Assembly (NCBI RefSeq): GCF_051020985.1
Contig: NW_027475139.1
Span: 1,736,001 to 1,800,000 of the forward strand
Origin: Nomia melanderi
Lineage: Eukaryota; Arthropoda; Insecta; Hymenoptera; Halictidae
Reading direction: 5' to 3'
Length of the DNA stretch: 64,000 bases
A program made the translations under genes and the position numbers. The number at the start of each line of letters is the position of its first letter. Position 1 is the stretch's first letter. The notes under the pieces are model-generated. The model ran no database searches and was not told the origin of the DNA. It worked only from the letters and a program-made list of their open reading frames with translations. Of the stretch, positions 36,100 to 50,381 are shown piece by piece.

Positions 36100-39000
36100 G
36101 CCAGGGCCTCCTATAGACAATGCACTTTGATTTATTGCGCTATCTGTAATAGCACCCGAGATATCACCAGATATATATTGGACTTCTCCCTGACCCTGAG
36201 TGTCCGGCCCCTTGAGACGGTGGTTTTCTCGGCCCCTGGTGGTCCGAGGTCGTTCACGCTGCCCAGATTCATGGGCCAGGGCCTCCCACAGACAATGCAC
36301 TTTGATTTATTGCGCTATCTGTAATAGCACCCGAGATATCACCAGATATATATTGGATTTTCCCCTGTCCCTGAGTGCCCGTCCCCATGAGACTGGTTTT
36401 CTCGGCCCCTGGTGGTCCGAGGTCGTTCCCGCTGCACAGATTCATGCGCCTGGGCCTCCTACAGACAATGCACTTTTATTTATTGCGCTATTTGTAACAG
36501 CACCCGAGATATCACCTGATATATATTGGATTTTTCCCGGACCCTGAGTGTCCGGCCCCATGAGACGGTGGTTGTCTCTGCCCCTGGTGGTCCGAGGTCG
36601 TTCCCGCTGCCCAGATTCATGCGCCAGGGCCTCCTGCAGACAATTCACTTTGGTTTATTGCGCTATCTCTAATAGCACCAAACATATCACCATATATATA
36701 TTGGATTTTTCCCCGACCCTGAGTGTTCGGCCCCATGAGACGGTGGTTTTCTCGGCCCCTGGTGGTCCGAGGTCGCTCCCGCTGCTCAGATGCATGCGCC
36801 AGGCCCTCCTGCAGATAATTCACTTTTGTTTATTACGCTACCTCTAATAGCACCCGAGATATCACCAGATATATATTGGATTTTTCCGTGACCCTGAGTG
36901 TCCGGCCCCATTAGACGGTGGTTTTCTCGGCCCCTGGTGGTCCCAGGTCGTTCCCGCAGGCCAGATTCATGCGCCAGCGCCTCCTGCAGATAATTCACTT
37001 TGGCTTATTGCGCTATCTCTAATAGCACCCGAGATATCACCACATATATATTGGATTTTTCCCTGACCCTGAGTGTCCGGCCCCATGAGACGGTGGTTTT
37101 CTCGGCCCCTGGTGGTCCGAGGTCATTCCCGCTGGCCAGATTCATGCGCCAGGGCCTCCTGCAGATAATTCACTTTGGTTTATTGCCGTATCTCTAATAG
37201 CACCCGAGATATCACCAGATATATATTGGATCTTTCCCTGACCCTGAGTGTCCGGCCCCATGAGACGGTGGTTTTCTCGGCCCCTGGTTGTCCGAGGTCG
37301 TTCCTGCTGCACAGATTCATGCGCAAGGGCCTCCTACGGACAATGCACTCTGATTTATTGCGCTATCTCTAATAGCACCCGAGATATCACCAGATGTATA
37401 TTGGATTTTTCCCTGACCCTGAGTGTCCGACCCCATGTGACGGTGGTTTTCTCGGCCCCTGGTGGTCCGCGGTCGTTCCCGCTTCACAGATTCATGAGCC
37501 AGGGCTCCCTGCAGATAATTCACTTTGGTTTATTGCGCTATCTCTAATAGCACCCGAGATATCACCAGATATATATTGGATTTTCCCCTAACCCTGAGTG
37601 TCCGGCCCCATGAGACTGTGGTTTTCTCGGCCCCTGGTGGTCCTAGGTCGTTCCCGCTGCACAGATTCATGCGCCAGGGCCTCCTACAGACAATGCACTA
37701 TGATTTATTGCGCTATCTGTAATAGCACCCGAGATATCACCCTATATATATTGGATTTTTCCCTGACCCTGAGTGTCCGGCCCCATGTGACGGTGGTTTT
37801 CTCGGCTCCTGGTGGTCCGAGGTCGTTTCCGCTGCACAGATTCATGCGCCAGGGCCCCCTGCAGATAATTCACTTTGGTTTATTGCGCTATCTCTAATAG
37901 CACCCGAGATATCACCAGATATATATTGGATTTTCCCCTGACGCTGAGTGTCCGGCCCCATGAGACGGTGGTTGTCTCGGCCCCTGGTGGTCCGAGGTGG
38001 TTGCCGCTGCACAGATTCATGCGCCAGGGCCTCCTGCAGATAATTCACTTTGGTTTATTGCGCTATCTCTAATAGCACCCGAGATATCACCAGATATATA
38101 TTGGATTTTTCCCTGGCCCTGAGTGGCCGACCCCATGAGACGGTGGTTTTCTCGGCCCCTGGTGGTCCGAGGTCGATCCCGCTGCACAGACTCATGCGCC
38201 AGGGCCTCCTGCAGATCATTCACTTTGGTTTATTGCGCTATCTCTAATAGCACCCGAGATATCACCAGATATATATTGGATTTTTCCCAGACCCGAGTGT
38301 CCGGCCCCATGAGATGGTGGTTTTCTCGGCCCCTGGTGGTCCGAGATCGTACCCGCTGCACAGATTCATGCGCCAGTGCCTCCTGCAGATAATTCACTTT
38401 GATTTATTGCGCTATCTGTAATAGCACCCGAGATATCACCAGATATATATTGGATTTTTCCCTGACCCTGAGTGACCGGCCCCATGAGACGGCGGTTTTC
38501 TCGGCCCCTGGTGGTCCGAGGTCGTTCCCGCTGCACAGATTCATGCGCCGGGGCCTCCTGCAGATAATTCACTTTGGTTTAATGCGCTATCTCTAATAGC
38601 ACCCGAGATATCACCAGATATATATTGGATTTTTCCCTGACCCTGAGTGTCCGGCCCCATGAGGCGGCGGTTTTCTCGGCCCCTGGTGGTCCGAGGTCGT
38701 TCCCGCTACACAGATTCATGCGCCAGGGCCTCCTGCAGATAATTCACTTTGATTTATTGCACTATCTGTAATAGCACCCGAGATATCACCAGATATATAT
38801 TGGATTTTTCCCTGACCCTGTGTGACCGGCCCCATGAGACGGTGGTTTTCTCGGCCCCTGGTGGTCCGAGATCGTTCCCGCTGCACAGATTCATGCGCCA
38901 GTGCCTCCTGCAGATAATTCACTTTGATTTATTGCGCTATCTGTAATAGCACCCGAGATATCAAAAGATATATATTGGATTTTTCCCTGACCCTGAGTGT

Positions 39001-42000
39001 CCGGCCGCATGAGACTGTGGTTTTCTCGGCCCCTGGTGGTCCGAGGTCGTTCCCGCTGCACAGATTCATGCGCCGGGGCCTCCTGCAGATAATTCACTTT
39101 GGTTTAATGCGCTATCTCTAATAGCACCCGAGATATCACCAGATATATATTGGATTTTTCCCTGACCCTGAGTGTCCGACCCCATGAGACGGTGGTTTTC
39201 TCGGCCCCTGGTTGTCCGAGGTCGTTCCCGCTGCACAGACTCATGCGCCAGGGCCTCCTGCAGATCATTCACTTTGGTTTATTGCGCTATCTCTAATAGC
39301 ACCCGACATATCACCAGATACATATTGGATTTTTCCCTGACCCTGAGTGTCCGGCCCCATGAGACGGTGGTTTTCTCGGCTCCTGGTGGTCCAAGGTCGT
39401 TCCCGCTGGCCAGATTCATGCGCCAGGGCCTCCTACAGACAATGCACTTTGATTTATTGCGCTATCTCTAATAGCACCCGAGATATCACCAGATATATGT
39501 TGGATTTTTCCCAGTCCCGAGTGTCCGGCCCCATGAGACGGTGGTTTTCTCGGCCCCTGGTGGTCCGAGGTCGTTCCCGCTCTCGAGATTCATGCGCCAG
39601 GGCCTCCTACAGACAATGCACTTTGATTTATTGCGCTATCTGTAATAGCACCCGAGATATCACCAGATATATATTGGATTTTCCCCTGACCCTGAGTGTC
39701 CGGCCCCATGAGACGGTGGTTTTCTCGGCCCCTGGTGGTCCGTGGTCGTTCACGCTGCCCAGATTCATGCCCCAGGGCCTCCTACAGACAATGCACTTTG
39801 ATTTATTGCGCTATCTGTAATAGCACCCGAGATATCACCAGATATATATAGGATTTTCCCCTGACCCTGAGTGTCCGGCCCCATGAGACTGTGGTTTTCT
39901 TGGCCCCTGGTGGCCCGAGGTCGTTCCCGCTGCACAGATTCATGCGCCAGGGCCTCCTGCAGACAATGCACTTTTATTTATTGCGCTATTTGTAACAGCA
40001 CCCGAGATATCACCTGATATATATTGGATTTTTCCCTGTCCCTGAGTGTCCGGCCCCATGAGACTGTGGTTTTCTTGGCCCCTGGTGGTCCGAGGTCGTT
40101 CCCGCTGCACAGATGCATGCGCCAGGGCCTCCTGCAGACAATTCACTTTGGTATATTGCGCTATCTCTAATAGCACGAAACATATCACCAGATATATATT
40201 GGATGTTTCCGTGACCCTGAGTGTCCGGCCCCATTAGACGGTGGTTTTCTCGGCCCCTGGTGGTCCGAGGTAGTTCCCGCTGCACAGATTCATGCGCCAG
40301 GGCCTCCTACAGACAATGCACTTTGATGTATTGCGGTATCTCTAATAGCACCAAACATATCTCCAGATATATATTGGATTTTTCCCTGACCCTGAGTGTC
40401 CGGCCCCATGAGACTGTGGTTTTCAGGGCCTCCTACAGACAATGCACATTGGTTTATTGCGCTACCTCTAATAGCACCCGAGATATCACCTGTTATATAT
40501 TGGATTTTTCCCTGACCCTGAGCGTCCGGCCCCATGAGACCGTGGATTCCACGACCCCTGGTGATCCGAGGTCGTTCCTGCTGCACAGATTCATGCGCCA
40601 GGGCCTCCTACAGACAATGCACTTTGATTTATTGCGCTATCTCTAATAGCACCCGAGATATCACCAGATATATATTGGATTTTTCCCAGACCCTGAGTGT
40701 CCGGCCCCATGAGACGTTGGTTTGCTCGGCCCCTGGTGGTCCGAGGTCGTACACGCTGCCCAGATTCATGCGCCAGGGCCTCCTACAGACAATGGACTTT
40801 GATTTATTGCGCTATCTGTAATAGCACCCGAGATATCACCAGATATATATTGGATTTTCCCCTGACCCTGAGTGTCCGGCCCCATGAGACTGTGGTTTTC
40901 TTGGCCCCTGGTGGTCCGAGGTTGTTCCCGCTGCACAGATTCATGCGCCAGGGCCTCCTACAGACAATGCACTTTTATTTATTGCGCTATTTGTAACAGC
41001 ACCCGAGGTATCACCTGATATATATTGGATTTTTCACTGACCCTGAGTGTCCGGCCCCATGAGACGGTGGTTGTCTCGGCCCCTGGTGGACCGAGGTCGT
41101 TCCCGCTGCCGAGATTCATGCGCCAGGGCCTCCTGCAGACAATTCACTTTGGTTTATTGCGCTATCGCTAATAGCACCAGACATATCGCCAGATATATAT
41201 TGGATTTTTCCCCGACCCTGAGTGTTCGGCCCCATGAGACGGTGGTTTTCTCGGCCCCTGGTGGTCCGGGGTCGTCCCGCTGCACAGATTCAGGCGCCAG
41301 GGCTTCCTGCAGTTAATTCACTTTGTCTTATTGCGCTATCTGTAATAGCAGCCGAGATATCACCAGATATATATTGGATTTTTCCCTGACCCTGAGTGTC
41401 CGGCCCCATGAGACGGTGGTTTTCTCGGCCCCTGGTGTTCCGAGGTCGTTCCCGCTGCCCAGATTCATGCGCCAGGGCCTCCTACAGACAATGCACTTTG
41501 GTTTATTGCGCTATCTCTAATAGCACCAGAGATATCACCAGATATATATTGGATTTTCCCCTGACCCTGAGTGTCCGGCCCCATGAGACTGTGGTTTTCT
41601 CGGCTCCTGGTGGTCCGAGGTCGCTCCCGCTGCACAGATTCATGCGCCAGGGCCCCCTACAGACAATGCACTTTGACTTATTGCGCTATCTGTATTCGCA
41701 CCCAAGATATCACCAGATATATATTGGATTTCCCCCTGACCCTGAGTGTCCGGCCCCATGAGACGGTGGTTTTCTCGGCCCGTGGTGGTCCGAGGTCGTT
41801 CCCGCTGGCCAGATTCATGCGCCAGGGCCTCCTACAGACAATGCACTTTGATTTATTGAGCTATCTGTAATAGCACCCGAGATATCACCAGATATATATT
41901 GGATTTTTCACTGACCCAGAGTGTCCGGCCCCATGAGACGCTGGTTTTCTCGGCCCCTGGTGGTCCGAGGTCGTTCCCGCTGCACAGATGCATGCGCCAG

Positions 42001-42345
42001 GGCCTCCTGCAGATAATTCACTTTGGTTTATTGCGCTATCTGTAATAGCACCCGAGATATCACCCGATATATATTGGATTTTCCCCGGACCCTGAGTCTC
42101 CGGCCCCATGAGACGGTGGTTTTCTCGGCCCCTGGTGGTCCGAGGTCGATCCCGCTGCACAGATGCATGCGCCAGGGCCTCCTGCAGATAATTCACTTTG
42201 GTTTATTGCGCTATCTCTAATAGCACCCGAGAAATCACCACATATATATTGGATTTTCCCCTGTCCCTGAGTGTCCGGCCCCATGAGACTGTGGTTTTCT
42301 CGGCCCGTGGTGGTCCGAGGTCGTTCCCGCTGCACAGATTCATGC
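36100..42345 (+). repeat. Block D copy 1 (~6.25 kb, about 36 monomers)
   Basis: Starts at the CCTATAGACAATGC monomer near 36,108, whose equivalents occur near 42,354 and 44,102 (offsets 6,246 and 7,994). Characteristic monomers carry CCCCTTGAGACGG, GAGACTGGTTTTC (2-bp shorter), CTTTTATTTATTGCG with TTGTAACAGC, GCACCAAACATATC, GCTGCTCAGATGC and CCATTAGACGG. The right part (38.7-42.3 kb) recurs in copy 3 at offsets 7,990, 9,213/9,212, 9,908 and 10,082. These rising offsets show monomers added stepwise to copy 3 or lost from copy 1. Several units are shortened, including one by 49 bp. Confidence 0.8.
40344..40469 (+). repeat. Monomer with 49-bp internal deletion (126 bp)
   Basis: The body jumps from GTGGTTTT directly to CAGGGCCTCC, removing 49 bp between positions of about 80 and 129 of the unit. 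A single C sits at the join, so little microhomology is evident. The same deletion appears at 49,556-49,681, which makes it a reliable lineage marker for the two copies of block D. Confidence 0.92.
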
Positions 42346-43799
42346 GCCAGGGCCTCCTATAGACAATGCACTTTGATTTATTGCGCTATCTGTAATAGCA
42401 CCCGAGATATCACCAGATATATATTGGACTTCTCCCTGACCCTGAGTGTCCGGCCCCTTGAGACGGTGGTTTTCTCGGCCCCTGGTGGTCCGAGGTCGTT
42501 CACGCTGCCCAGATTCATGGGCCAGGGCCTCCCACAGACAATGCACTTTGATTTATTGCGCTATCTGTAATAGCACCCGAGATATCACCAGATATATATT
42601 GGATTTTCCCCTGTCCCTGAGTGCCCGTCCCCATGAGACTGGTTTTCTCGGCCCCTGGTGGTCCGAGGTCGTTCCCGCTGCACAGATTCATGCGCCTGGG
42701 CCTCCTACAGACAATGCACTTTTATTTATTGCGCTATTTGTAACAGCACCCGAGATATCACCTGATATATATTGGATTTTCCCCTGACCCTGAGTGTCCG
42801 GCCCCATGAGACGGTGGTTTTCTCGGCCCCTGGTGTTCCGAGGTCGTTCCCGCTGCCCAGATTCATGCGCCAGGGCCTCCTGCAGACAATTCACTTTGGT
42901 TTATTGCGCTATCTCTAATAGCACCAAACATATCACCATATATATATTGGATTTTTCCCCGACCCTGAGTGTTCGGCCCCATGAGACGGTGGTTTTCTCG
43001 GCCCCTGGTGGTCCGAGGTCGCTCCCGCTGCTCAGATGCATGCGCCAGGCCCTCCTGCAGATAATTCACTTTTGTTTATTACGCTACCTCTAATAGCACC
43101 CGAGATATCACCAGATATATATTGGATTTTTCCGTGACCCTGAGTGTCCGGCCCCATTAGACGGTGGTTTTCTCGGCCCCTGGTGGTCCGAGGTCGTTCC
43201 CGCAGGCCAGATTCATGCGCCAGCGCCTCCTGCAGATAATTCACTTTGGCTTATTGCGCTATCTCTAATAGCACCCGAGATATCACCACATATATATTGG
43301 ATTTTTCCCTGACCCTGAGTGTCCGGCCCCATGAGACGGTGGTTTTCTCGGCCCCTGGTGGTCCGAGGTCATTCCCGCTGGCCAGATTCATGCGCCAGGG
43401 CCTCCTGCAGATAATTCACTTTGGTTTATTGCCGTATCTCTAATAGCACCCGAGATATCACCAGATATATATTGGATCTTTCCCTGACCCTGAGTGTCCG
43501 GCCCCATGAGACGGTGGTTTTCTCGGCCCCTGGTTGTCCGAGGTCGTTCCTGCTGCACAGATTCATGCGCAAGGGCCTCCTACGGACAATGCACTCTGAT
43601 TTATTGCGCTATCTCTAATAGCACCCGAGATATCACCAGATATATATTGGATTTTTCCCTGACCCTGAGTGTCCGACCCCATGTGACGGTGGTTTTCTCG
43701 GCCCCTGGTGGTCCGCGGTCGTTCCCGCTTCACAGATTCATGAGCCAGGGCTCCCTGCAGATAATTCACTTTGGTTTATTGCGCTATCTCTAATAGCAC
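42052..43799 (+). repeat. 10-monomer (1,748 bp) tandem duplication, copy 1
   Basis: I saw no mismatch to the next 1,748 bp. The unit is 2 bp short of ten monomers because of the GAGACTGGTTTTC monomer. It begins with the CACCCGATATATA monomer that carries CCCCGGACCCTGAGTCTCC, and runs through the CCATTAGACGG, TTGCCGTATC and GACCCCATGTGACGG monomers. Just before it the flank reads CTGTAAT; the second copy is preceded by CTCTAAT, which fixes the left edge near 42,050. Confidence 0.87.
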
Positions 43800-45547
43800 C
43801 CGAGATATCACCCGATATATATTGGATTTTCCCCGGACCCTGAGTCTCCGGCCCCATGAGACGGTGGTTTTCTCGGCCCCTGGTGGTCCGAGGTCGATCC
43901 CGCTGCACAGATGCATGCGCCAGGGCCTCCTGCAGATAATTCACTTTGGTTTATTGCGCTATCTCTAATAGCACCCGAGAAATCACCACATATATATTGG
44001 ATTTTCCCCTGTCCCTGAGTGTCCGGCCCCATGAGACTGTGGTTTTCTCGGCCCGTGGTGGTCCGAGGTCGTTCCCGCTGCACAGATTCATGCGCCAGGG
44101 CCTCCTATAGACAATGCACTTTGATTTATTGCGCTATCTGTAATAGCACCCGAGATATCACCAGATATATATTGGACTTCTCCCTGACCCTGAGTGTCCG
44201 GCCCCTTGAGACGGTGGTTTTCTCGGCCCCTGGTGGTCCGAGGTCGTTCACGCTGCCCAGATTCATGGGCCAGGGCCTCCCACAGACAATGCACTTTGAT
44301 TTATTGCGCTATCTGTAATAGCACCCGAGATATCACCAGATATATATTGGATTTTCCCCTGTCCCTGAGTGCCCGTCCCCATGAGACTGGTTTTCTCGGC
44401 CCCTGGTGGTCCGAGGTCGTTCCCGCTGCACAGATTCATGCGCCTGGGCCTCCTACAGACAATGCACTTTTATTTATTGCGCTATTTGTAACAGCACCCG
44501 AGATATCACCTGATATATATTGGATTTTCCCCTGACCCTGAGTGTCCGGCCCCATGAGACGGTGGTTTTCTCGGCCCCTGGTGTTCCGAGGTCGTTCCCG
44601 CTGCCCAGATTCATGCGCCAGGGCCTCCTGCAGACAATTCACTTTGGTTTATTGCGCTATCTCTAATAGCACCAAACATATCACCATATATATATTGGAT
44701 TTTTCCCCGACCCTGAGTGTTCGGCCCCATGAGACGGTGGTTTTCTCGGCCCCTGGTGGTCCGAGGTCGCTCCCGCTGCTCAGATGCATGCGCCAGGCCC
44801 TCCTGCAGATAATTCACTTTTGTTTATTACGCTACCTCTAATAGCACCCGAGATATCACCAGATATATATTGGATTTTTCCGTGACCCTGAGTGTCCGGC
44901 CCCATTAGACGGTGGTTTTCTCGGCCCCTGGTGGTCCGAGGTCGTTCCCGCAGGCCAGATTCATGCGCCAGCGCCTCCTGCAGATAATTCACTTTGGCTT
45001 ATTGCGCTATCTCTAATAGCACCCGAGATATCACCACATATATATTGGATTTTTCCCTGACCCTGAGTGTCCGGCCCCATGAGACGGTGGTTTTCTCGGC
45101 CCCTGGTGGTCCGAGGTCATTCCCGCTGGCCAGATTCATGCGCCAGGGCCTCCTGCAGATAATTCACTTTGGTTTATTGCCGTATCTCTAATAGCACCCG
45201 AGATATCACCAGATATATATTGGATCTTTCCCTGACCCTGAGTGTCCGGCCCCATGAGACGGTGGTTTTCTCGGCCCCTGGTTGTCCGAGGTCGTTCCTG
45301 CTGCACAGATTCATGCGCAAGGGCCTCCTACGGACAATGCACTCTGATTTATTGCGCTATCTCTAATAGCACCCGAGATATCACCAGATATATATTGGAT
45401 TTTTCCCTGACCCTGAGTGTCCGACCCCATGTGACGGTGGTTTTCTCGGCCCCTGGTGGTCCGCGGTCGTTCCCGCTTCACAGATTCATGAGCCAGGGCT
45501 CCCTGCAGATAATTCACTTTGGTTTATTGCGCTATCTCTAATAGCAC
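43800..45547 (+). repeat. 10-monomer (1,748 bp) tandem duplication, copy 2
   Basis: Second copy. After about 45,547 the sequence continues as in block D copy 1 from 37,553 (CCCCTAACCCTGAG), so this copy is the one joined to the full-length continuation. The event is equivalent to inserting one internally deleted block D copy (42,346-44,093) between two longer ones. Confidence 0.87.
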
Positions 45548-46413
45548 CCGAGATATCACCAGATATATATTGGATTTTCCCCTAACCCTGAGTGTCCGGC
45601 CCCATGAGACTGTGGTTTTCTCGGCCCCTGGTGGTCCTAGGTCGTTCCCGCTGCACAGATTCATGCGCCAGGGCCTCCTACAGACAATGCACTATGATTT
45701 ATTGCGCTATCTGTAATAGCACCCGAGATATCACCCTATATATATTGGATTTTTCCCTGACCCTGAGTGTCCGGCCCCATGTGACGGTGGTTTTCTCGGC
45801 TCCTGGTGGTCCGAGGTCGTTTCCGCTGCACAGATTCATGCGCCAGGGCCCCCTGCAGATAATTCACTTTGGTTTATTGCGCTATCTCTAATAGCACCCG
45901 AGATATCACCAGATATATATTGGATTTTCCCCTGACGCTGAGTGTCCGGCCCCATGAGACGGTGGTTGTCTCGGCCCCTGGTGGTCCGAGGTGGTTGCCG
46001 CTGCACAGATTCATGCGCCAGGGCCTCCTGCAGATAATTCACTTTGGTTTATTGCGCTATCTCTAATAGCACCCGAGATATCACCAGATATATATTGGAT
46101 TTTTCCCTGGCCCTGAGTGGCCGACCCCATGAGACGGTGGTTTTCTCGGCCCCTGGTGGTCCGAGGTCGATCCCGCTGCACAGACTCATGCGCCAGGGCC
46201 TCCTGCAGATCATTCACTTTGGTTTATTGCGCTATCTCTAATAGCACCCGAGATATCACCAGATATATATTGGATTTTTCCCAGACCCGAGTGTCCGGCC
46301 CCATGAGACGGTGGTTTTCTCGGCCCCTGGCGGTCCGAGGTCGTTCCCGCTTGCCAGATTCATGCGCCAGGGCCTCCTACAGACAGTGCACTTTGATTTA
46401 TTGCGCTATCTGT

Positions 46414-46584
46414 AATAGCACCCGAGGTATCGCCAGATATATTATTTTTCCCTGACCCTGAGCGTCCGGCCCCATGAGACCGTGGTTTTCTCGACCCCTG
46501 GTGGTCCGAGGTCGATCCCGCTGCACAGACTCATGCGCCAGGTCCTCCTGCAGATCATTCACTTTGGTTTAATGCGCTATCTCT
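46414..46584 (+). repeat. Monomer with 4-bp deletion in the AT core (171 bp)
   Basis: The AT core is shortened to CGCCAGATATATTATTTTTC, losing 4 bp around the usual TATTGGA. The same lesion, with flanking GAGGTATCG and GAGCGTCCGG, occurs at 50,382-50,552. Confidence 0.88.
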
Positions 46585-49555
46585 AATAGCACCCGAGATA
46601 TCACCAGATATATATTGGATTTTTCCCTGACCCTGAGTGTCCGGCCCCATGAGGCGGCGGTTTTCTCGGCCCCTGGTGGTCCGAGGTCGTTCCCGCTACA
46701 CAGATTCATGCGCCAGGGCCTCCTGCAGATAATTCACTTTGATTTATTGCACTATCTGTAATAGCACCCGAGATATCACCAGATATATATTGGATTTTTC
46801 CCTGACCCTGTGTGACCGGCCCCATGAGACGGTGGTTTTCTCGGCCCCAGGTGGTCCGAGATCGTTCCCGCTGCACAGATTCATGCGCCAGTGCCTCCTG
46901 CAGATAATTCACTTTGATTTATTGCGCTATCTGTAATAGCACCCGAGATATCAAAAGATATATATTGGATTATTCCCTGACCCTGAGTGTCCGGCCAAAT
47001 GAGACTGTGGTTTTCTCGGCCCCTGGTGGTCCGAGGTCGTTCCCGCTGCACAGATTCATGCGCCGGGGCCCCCTGCAGATAATTCACTTTGGTTTAATGC
47101 GCTATCTCTAATAGCACCCGAGATATCACCAGATATATATTGGATTTTTCCCTGACCCTGAGTGTCCGGCCGCATGAGACTGGTTTTCTCGGCCCCTGGT
47201 GGTCCTTGGTCGTTCCCGCTGCACAGATTCATGCGCCGGGGCCTCCTGCAGATAATTCACTTTGGTTTATTGTGCTATCTATAGTAGCACCCGAGGTATC
47301 ACCTGATATATATTGGATTTTTCCCTGACCCTGAGTGACCGGCCCCATGAGACGGTGGTTTTCTCGGCCTCTGGTGGTCCGAGATCGTTCCCGCTGCACA
47401 GATTCATGCGCCAGTGCCTCCTGCAGATAATTCACTTTGATTTATTGCGGTATCTGTAATAGCACCCGAGATATCAGAAGATATATATTGGTTTTTTCCC
47501 TGACCCTGAGTGTCCGGCCGCATGAGACTGTGGTTTTCTCGGCACCTGGTGGTCCGAGGTCGTTCCCGCTGCACAGATTCATGCGCCGGGGCCTCCTGCA
47601 GATAATTCACTTTGGTTTAATGCGCTATCTCTAATAGCACCCGAGATATCACCAGATATATATTGGATTTTTCCCTGACCCTGAGTGTCCGGCCCCATGA
47701 GGCGGTGGTTTTCTCGGCCCCTGGTGGTCCGAGGTCGTTCCCGCTACACAGATTCATGCGCCAGGGCCTCCTGCAGATAATTCACTTTGGTTTATTGCGC
47801 TATCTCTAATAGCACCCGAGATATCACCAGATATATATTGGATTTTTCCCTGACCCTGAGTGTCCGGCCCCAGGAGACGGTGGTTGTCTCGGCCCCTGGT
47901 GGTCCGAGGTCGCTCCCGCTTCACAGATTCATGCGCCAGGACCTCCTGCAGATAATTCACTTTGATTTATTGCGCTATCTGTCATAGCACCCGAGATATC
48001 ACCAGATATATATTGGATTTTTCCCTGACCCTGAGTGACCGGCCCCATGAGACGGTGGTTTTCTCGGCTCCTGGTGGTCCGAGATCGTTACCGCTGCACA
48101 GATTCATGCGCCAGTGCCTCCTGCAGATAATTCACTTTGATTTATTGCGCTATCTGTAATAGCACCCGAGATATCAAAAGATATATATTGGATTTTTCCC
48201 TGACCCTGAGTGTCCGGCCGCATGAGACTGTGGTTTTCTCGGCCCCTGGTGGTCCGAGGTCGTTCCCGCTGCACAGATTCATGCGCCGGGGCCTCCTGCA
48301 GATAATTCACTTTGGTTTAATGCGCTATCTCTAATAGCACCCGAGATATCACCAGATATATATTGGATTTTTCCCTGACCCTGAGTGTCCGACCCCATGA
48401 GACGGTGGTTTTCTCGGCCCCTGGTGGTCCGAGGTCGTTCCCGCTGCACAGACTCATGCGCCAGGGCCTCCTGCAGATCATTCACTTTGGTTTATTGCGC
48501 TATCGATAATAGCACCCGACATATCACCAGATACATATTGGATTTTTCCCTGACCCTGAGTGTCCGGCCCCATGAGACGGTGGTTTTCTCGGCTCCTGGT
48601 GGTCCAAGGTCGTTCCCGCTGGCCAGATTCATGCGCCAGGGCCTCCTACAGACAATGCACTTTGATTTATTGCGCTATCTCTAATAGCACCCGAGATATC
48701 ACCAGATATATGTTGGATTTTTCCCAGTCCCGAGTGTCCGGCCCCATGAGACGGTGGTTTTCTCGGCCCCTGGTGGTCCGAGGTCGTTCCCGCTGGCGAG
48801 ATTCATGCGCCAGGGCCTCCTACAGACAATGCACTTTGATTTATTGCGCTATCTGTAATAGCACCCGAGATATCACCAGATATATATTGGATTTTCCCCT
48901 GACCCTGAGTGTCCGGCCCCATGAGACGGTGGTTTTCTCGGCCCCTGGTGGTCCGTGGTCGTTCACGCTGCCCAGATTCATGCCCCAGGGCCTCCTACAG
49001 ACAATGCACTTTGATTTATTGCGCTATCTGTAATAGCACCCGAGATATCACCAGATATATATAGGATTTTCCCCTGACCCTGAGTGTCCGGCCCCATGAG
49101 ACTGTGGTTTTCTTGGCCCCTGGTGGCCCGAGGTCGTTCCCGCTGCACAGATTCATGCGCCAGGGCCTCCTACAGACAATGCACTTTTATTTATTGCGCT
49201 ATTTGTAACAGCACCCGAGATATCACCTGATATATATTGGATTTTTCCCTGTCCCTGAGTGTCCGGCCCCATGAGACTGTGGTTTTCTTGGCCCCTGGTG
49301 GTCCGAGGTCGTTCCCGCTGCACAGATGCATGCGCCAGGGCCTCCTGCAGACAATTCACTTTGGTATATTGCGCTATCTCTAATAGCACGAAACATATCA
49401 CCAGATATATATTGGATGTTTCCGTGACCCTGAGTGTCCGGCCCCATTAGACGGTGGTTTTCTCGGCCCCTGGTGGTCCGAGGTAGTTCCCGCTGCACAG
49501 ATTCATGCGCCAGGGCCTCCTCCGGCAATGCACTTTGATGTATTGCGCTATCTCT

Positions 49556-49681
49556 AATAGCACCAAACATATCTCCAGATATATATTGGATTTTTCCCTG
49601 ACCCTGAGTGTCCGGCCCCATGAGACTGTGGTTTTCAGGGCCTCCTACAGACAATGCACATTGGTTTATTGCGCTACCTCT
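49556..49681 (+). repeat. Second copy of the 49-bp-deleted monomer (126 bp)
   Basis: Same internal deletion and the same flanks as 40,344-40,469: CACCAAACATATCTCC before, and ACATTGGTTTATTGCGCTACC after, 20 bp of which identify the pair. It confirms common descent of the two block D copies. Confidence 0.92.
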
Positions 49682-50381
49682 AATAGCACCCGAGATATCA
49701 CCTGTTATATATTGGATTTTTCCCTGACCCTGAGCGTCCGGCCCCATGAGACCGTGGTTTCCACGACCCCTGGTGATCCGAGGTCGTTCCCGCTGCACAG
49801 ATTCATGCGCCAGGGCCTCCTACAGACAATGCACTTTGATTTATTGCGCTATCTCTAATAGCACCCGAGATATCACCAGATATATATTGGATTTTTCCCA
49901 GACCCTGAGTGTCCGGCCCCATGAGACGTTGGTTTGCTCGGCCCCTGGTGGTCCGAGGTCGTACCCGCTGCCCAGATTCATGCGCCAGGGCCTCCTACAG
50001 ACAATGGACTTTGATTTATTGCGCTATCTGTAATAGCACCCGAGATATCACCAGATATATATTGGATTTTCCCCTGACCCTGAGTGTCCGGCCCCATGAG
50101 ACTGTGGTTTTCTTGGCCCCTGGCGGTCCGAGGTCGTTCCCGCTTGCCAGATTCATGCGCCAGGGCCTCCTACAGACAGTGCACTTTGATTTATTGCGCT
50201 ATCTGTAATAGCACCCGAGATATCACCAGATATATATTGGATTTTCCCCTCACCCTGAGTGTCCGGCCCCATGAGACGGTGGTTTTCTCGGCCCCTGGTG
50301 GTCCGAGGTCGTTCACGCTGCCCAGATTCATGCGCCAGGGCCTCCTACAGACAATGCACTTTGATTTATTGCGCTATCTGT

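Noticed and set aside
49223..49798. Longest open frame (191 codons, minus strand), and 157-codon frames at 39,347 and 48,560
   Set aside because: They arise where indel-bearing monomers happen to remove a stop by changing phase. They encode only concatenated satellite and lack a promoter, splice sites or similarity I recognise.
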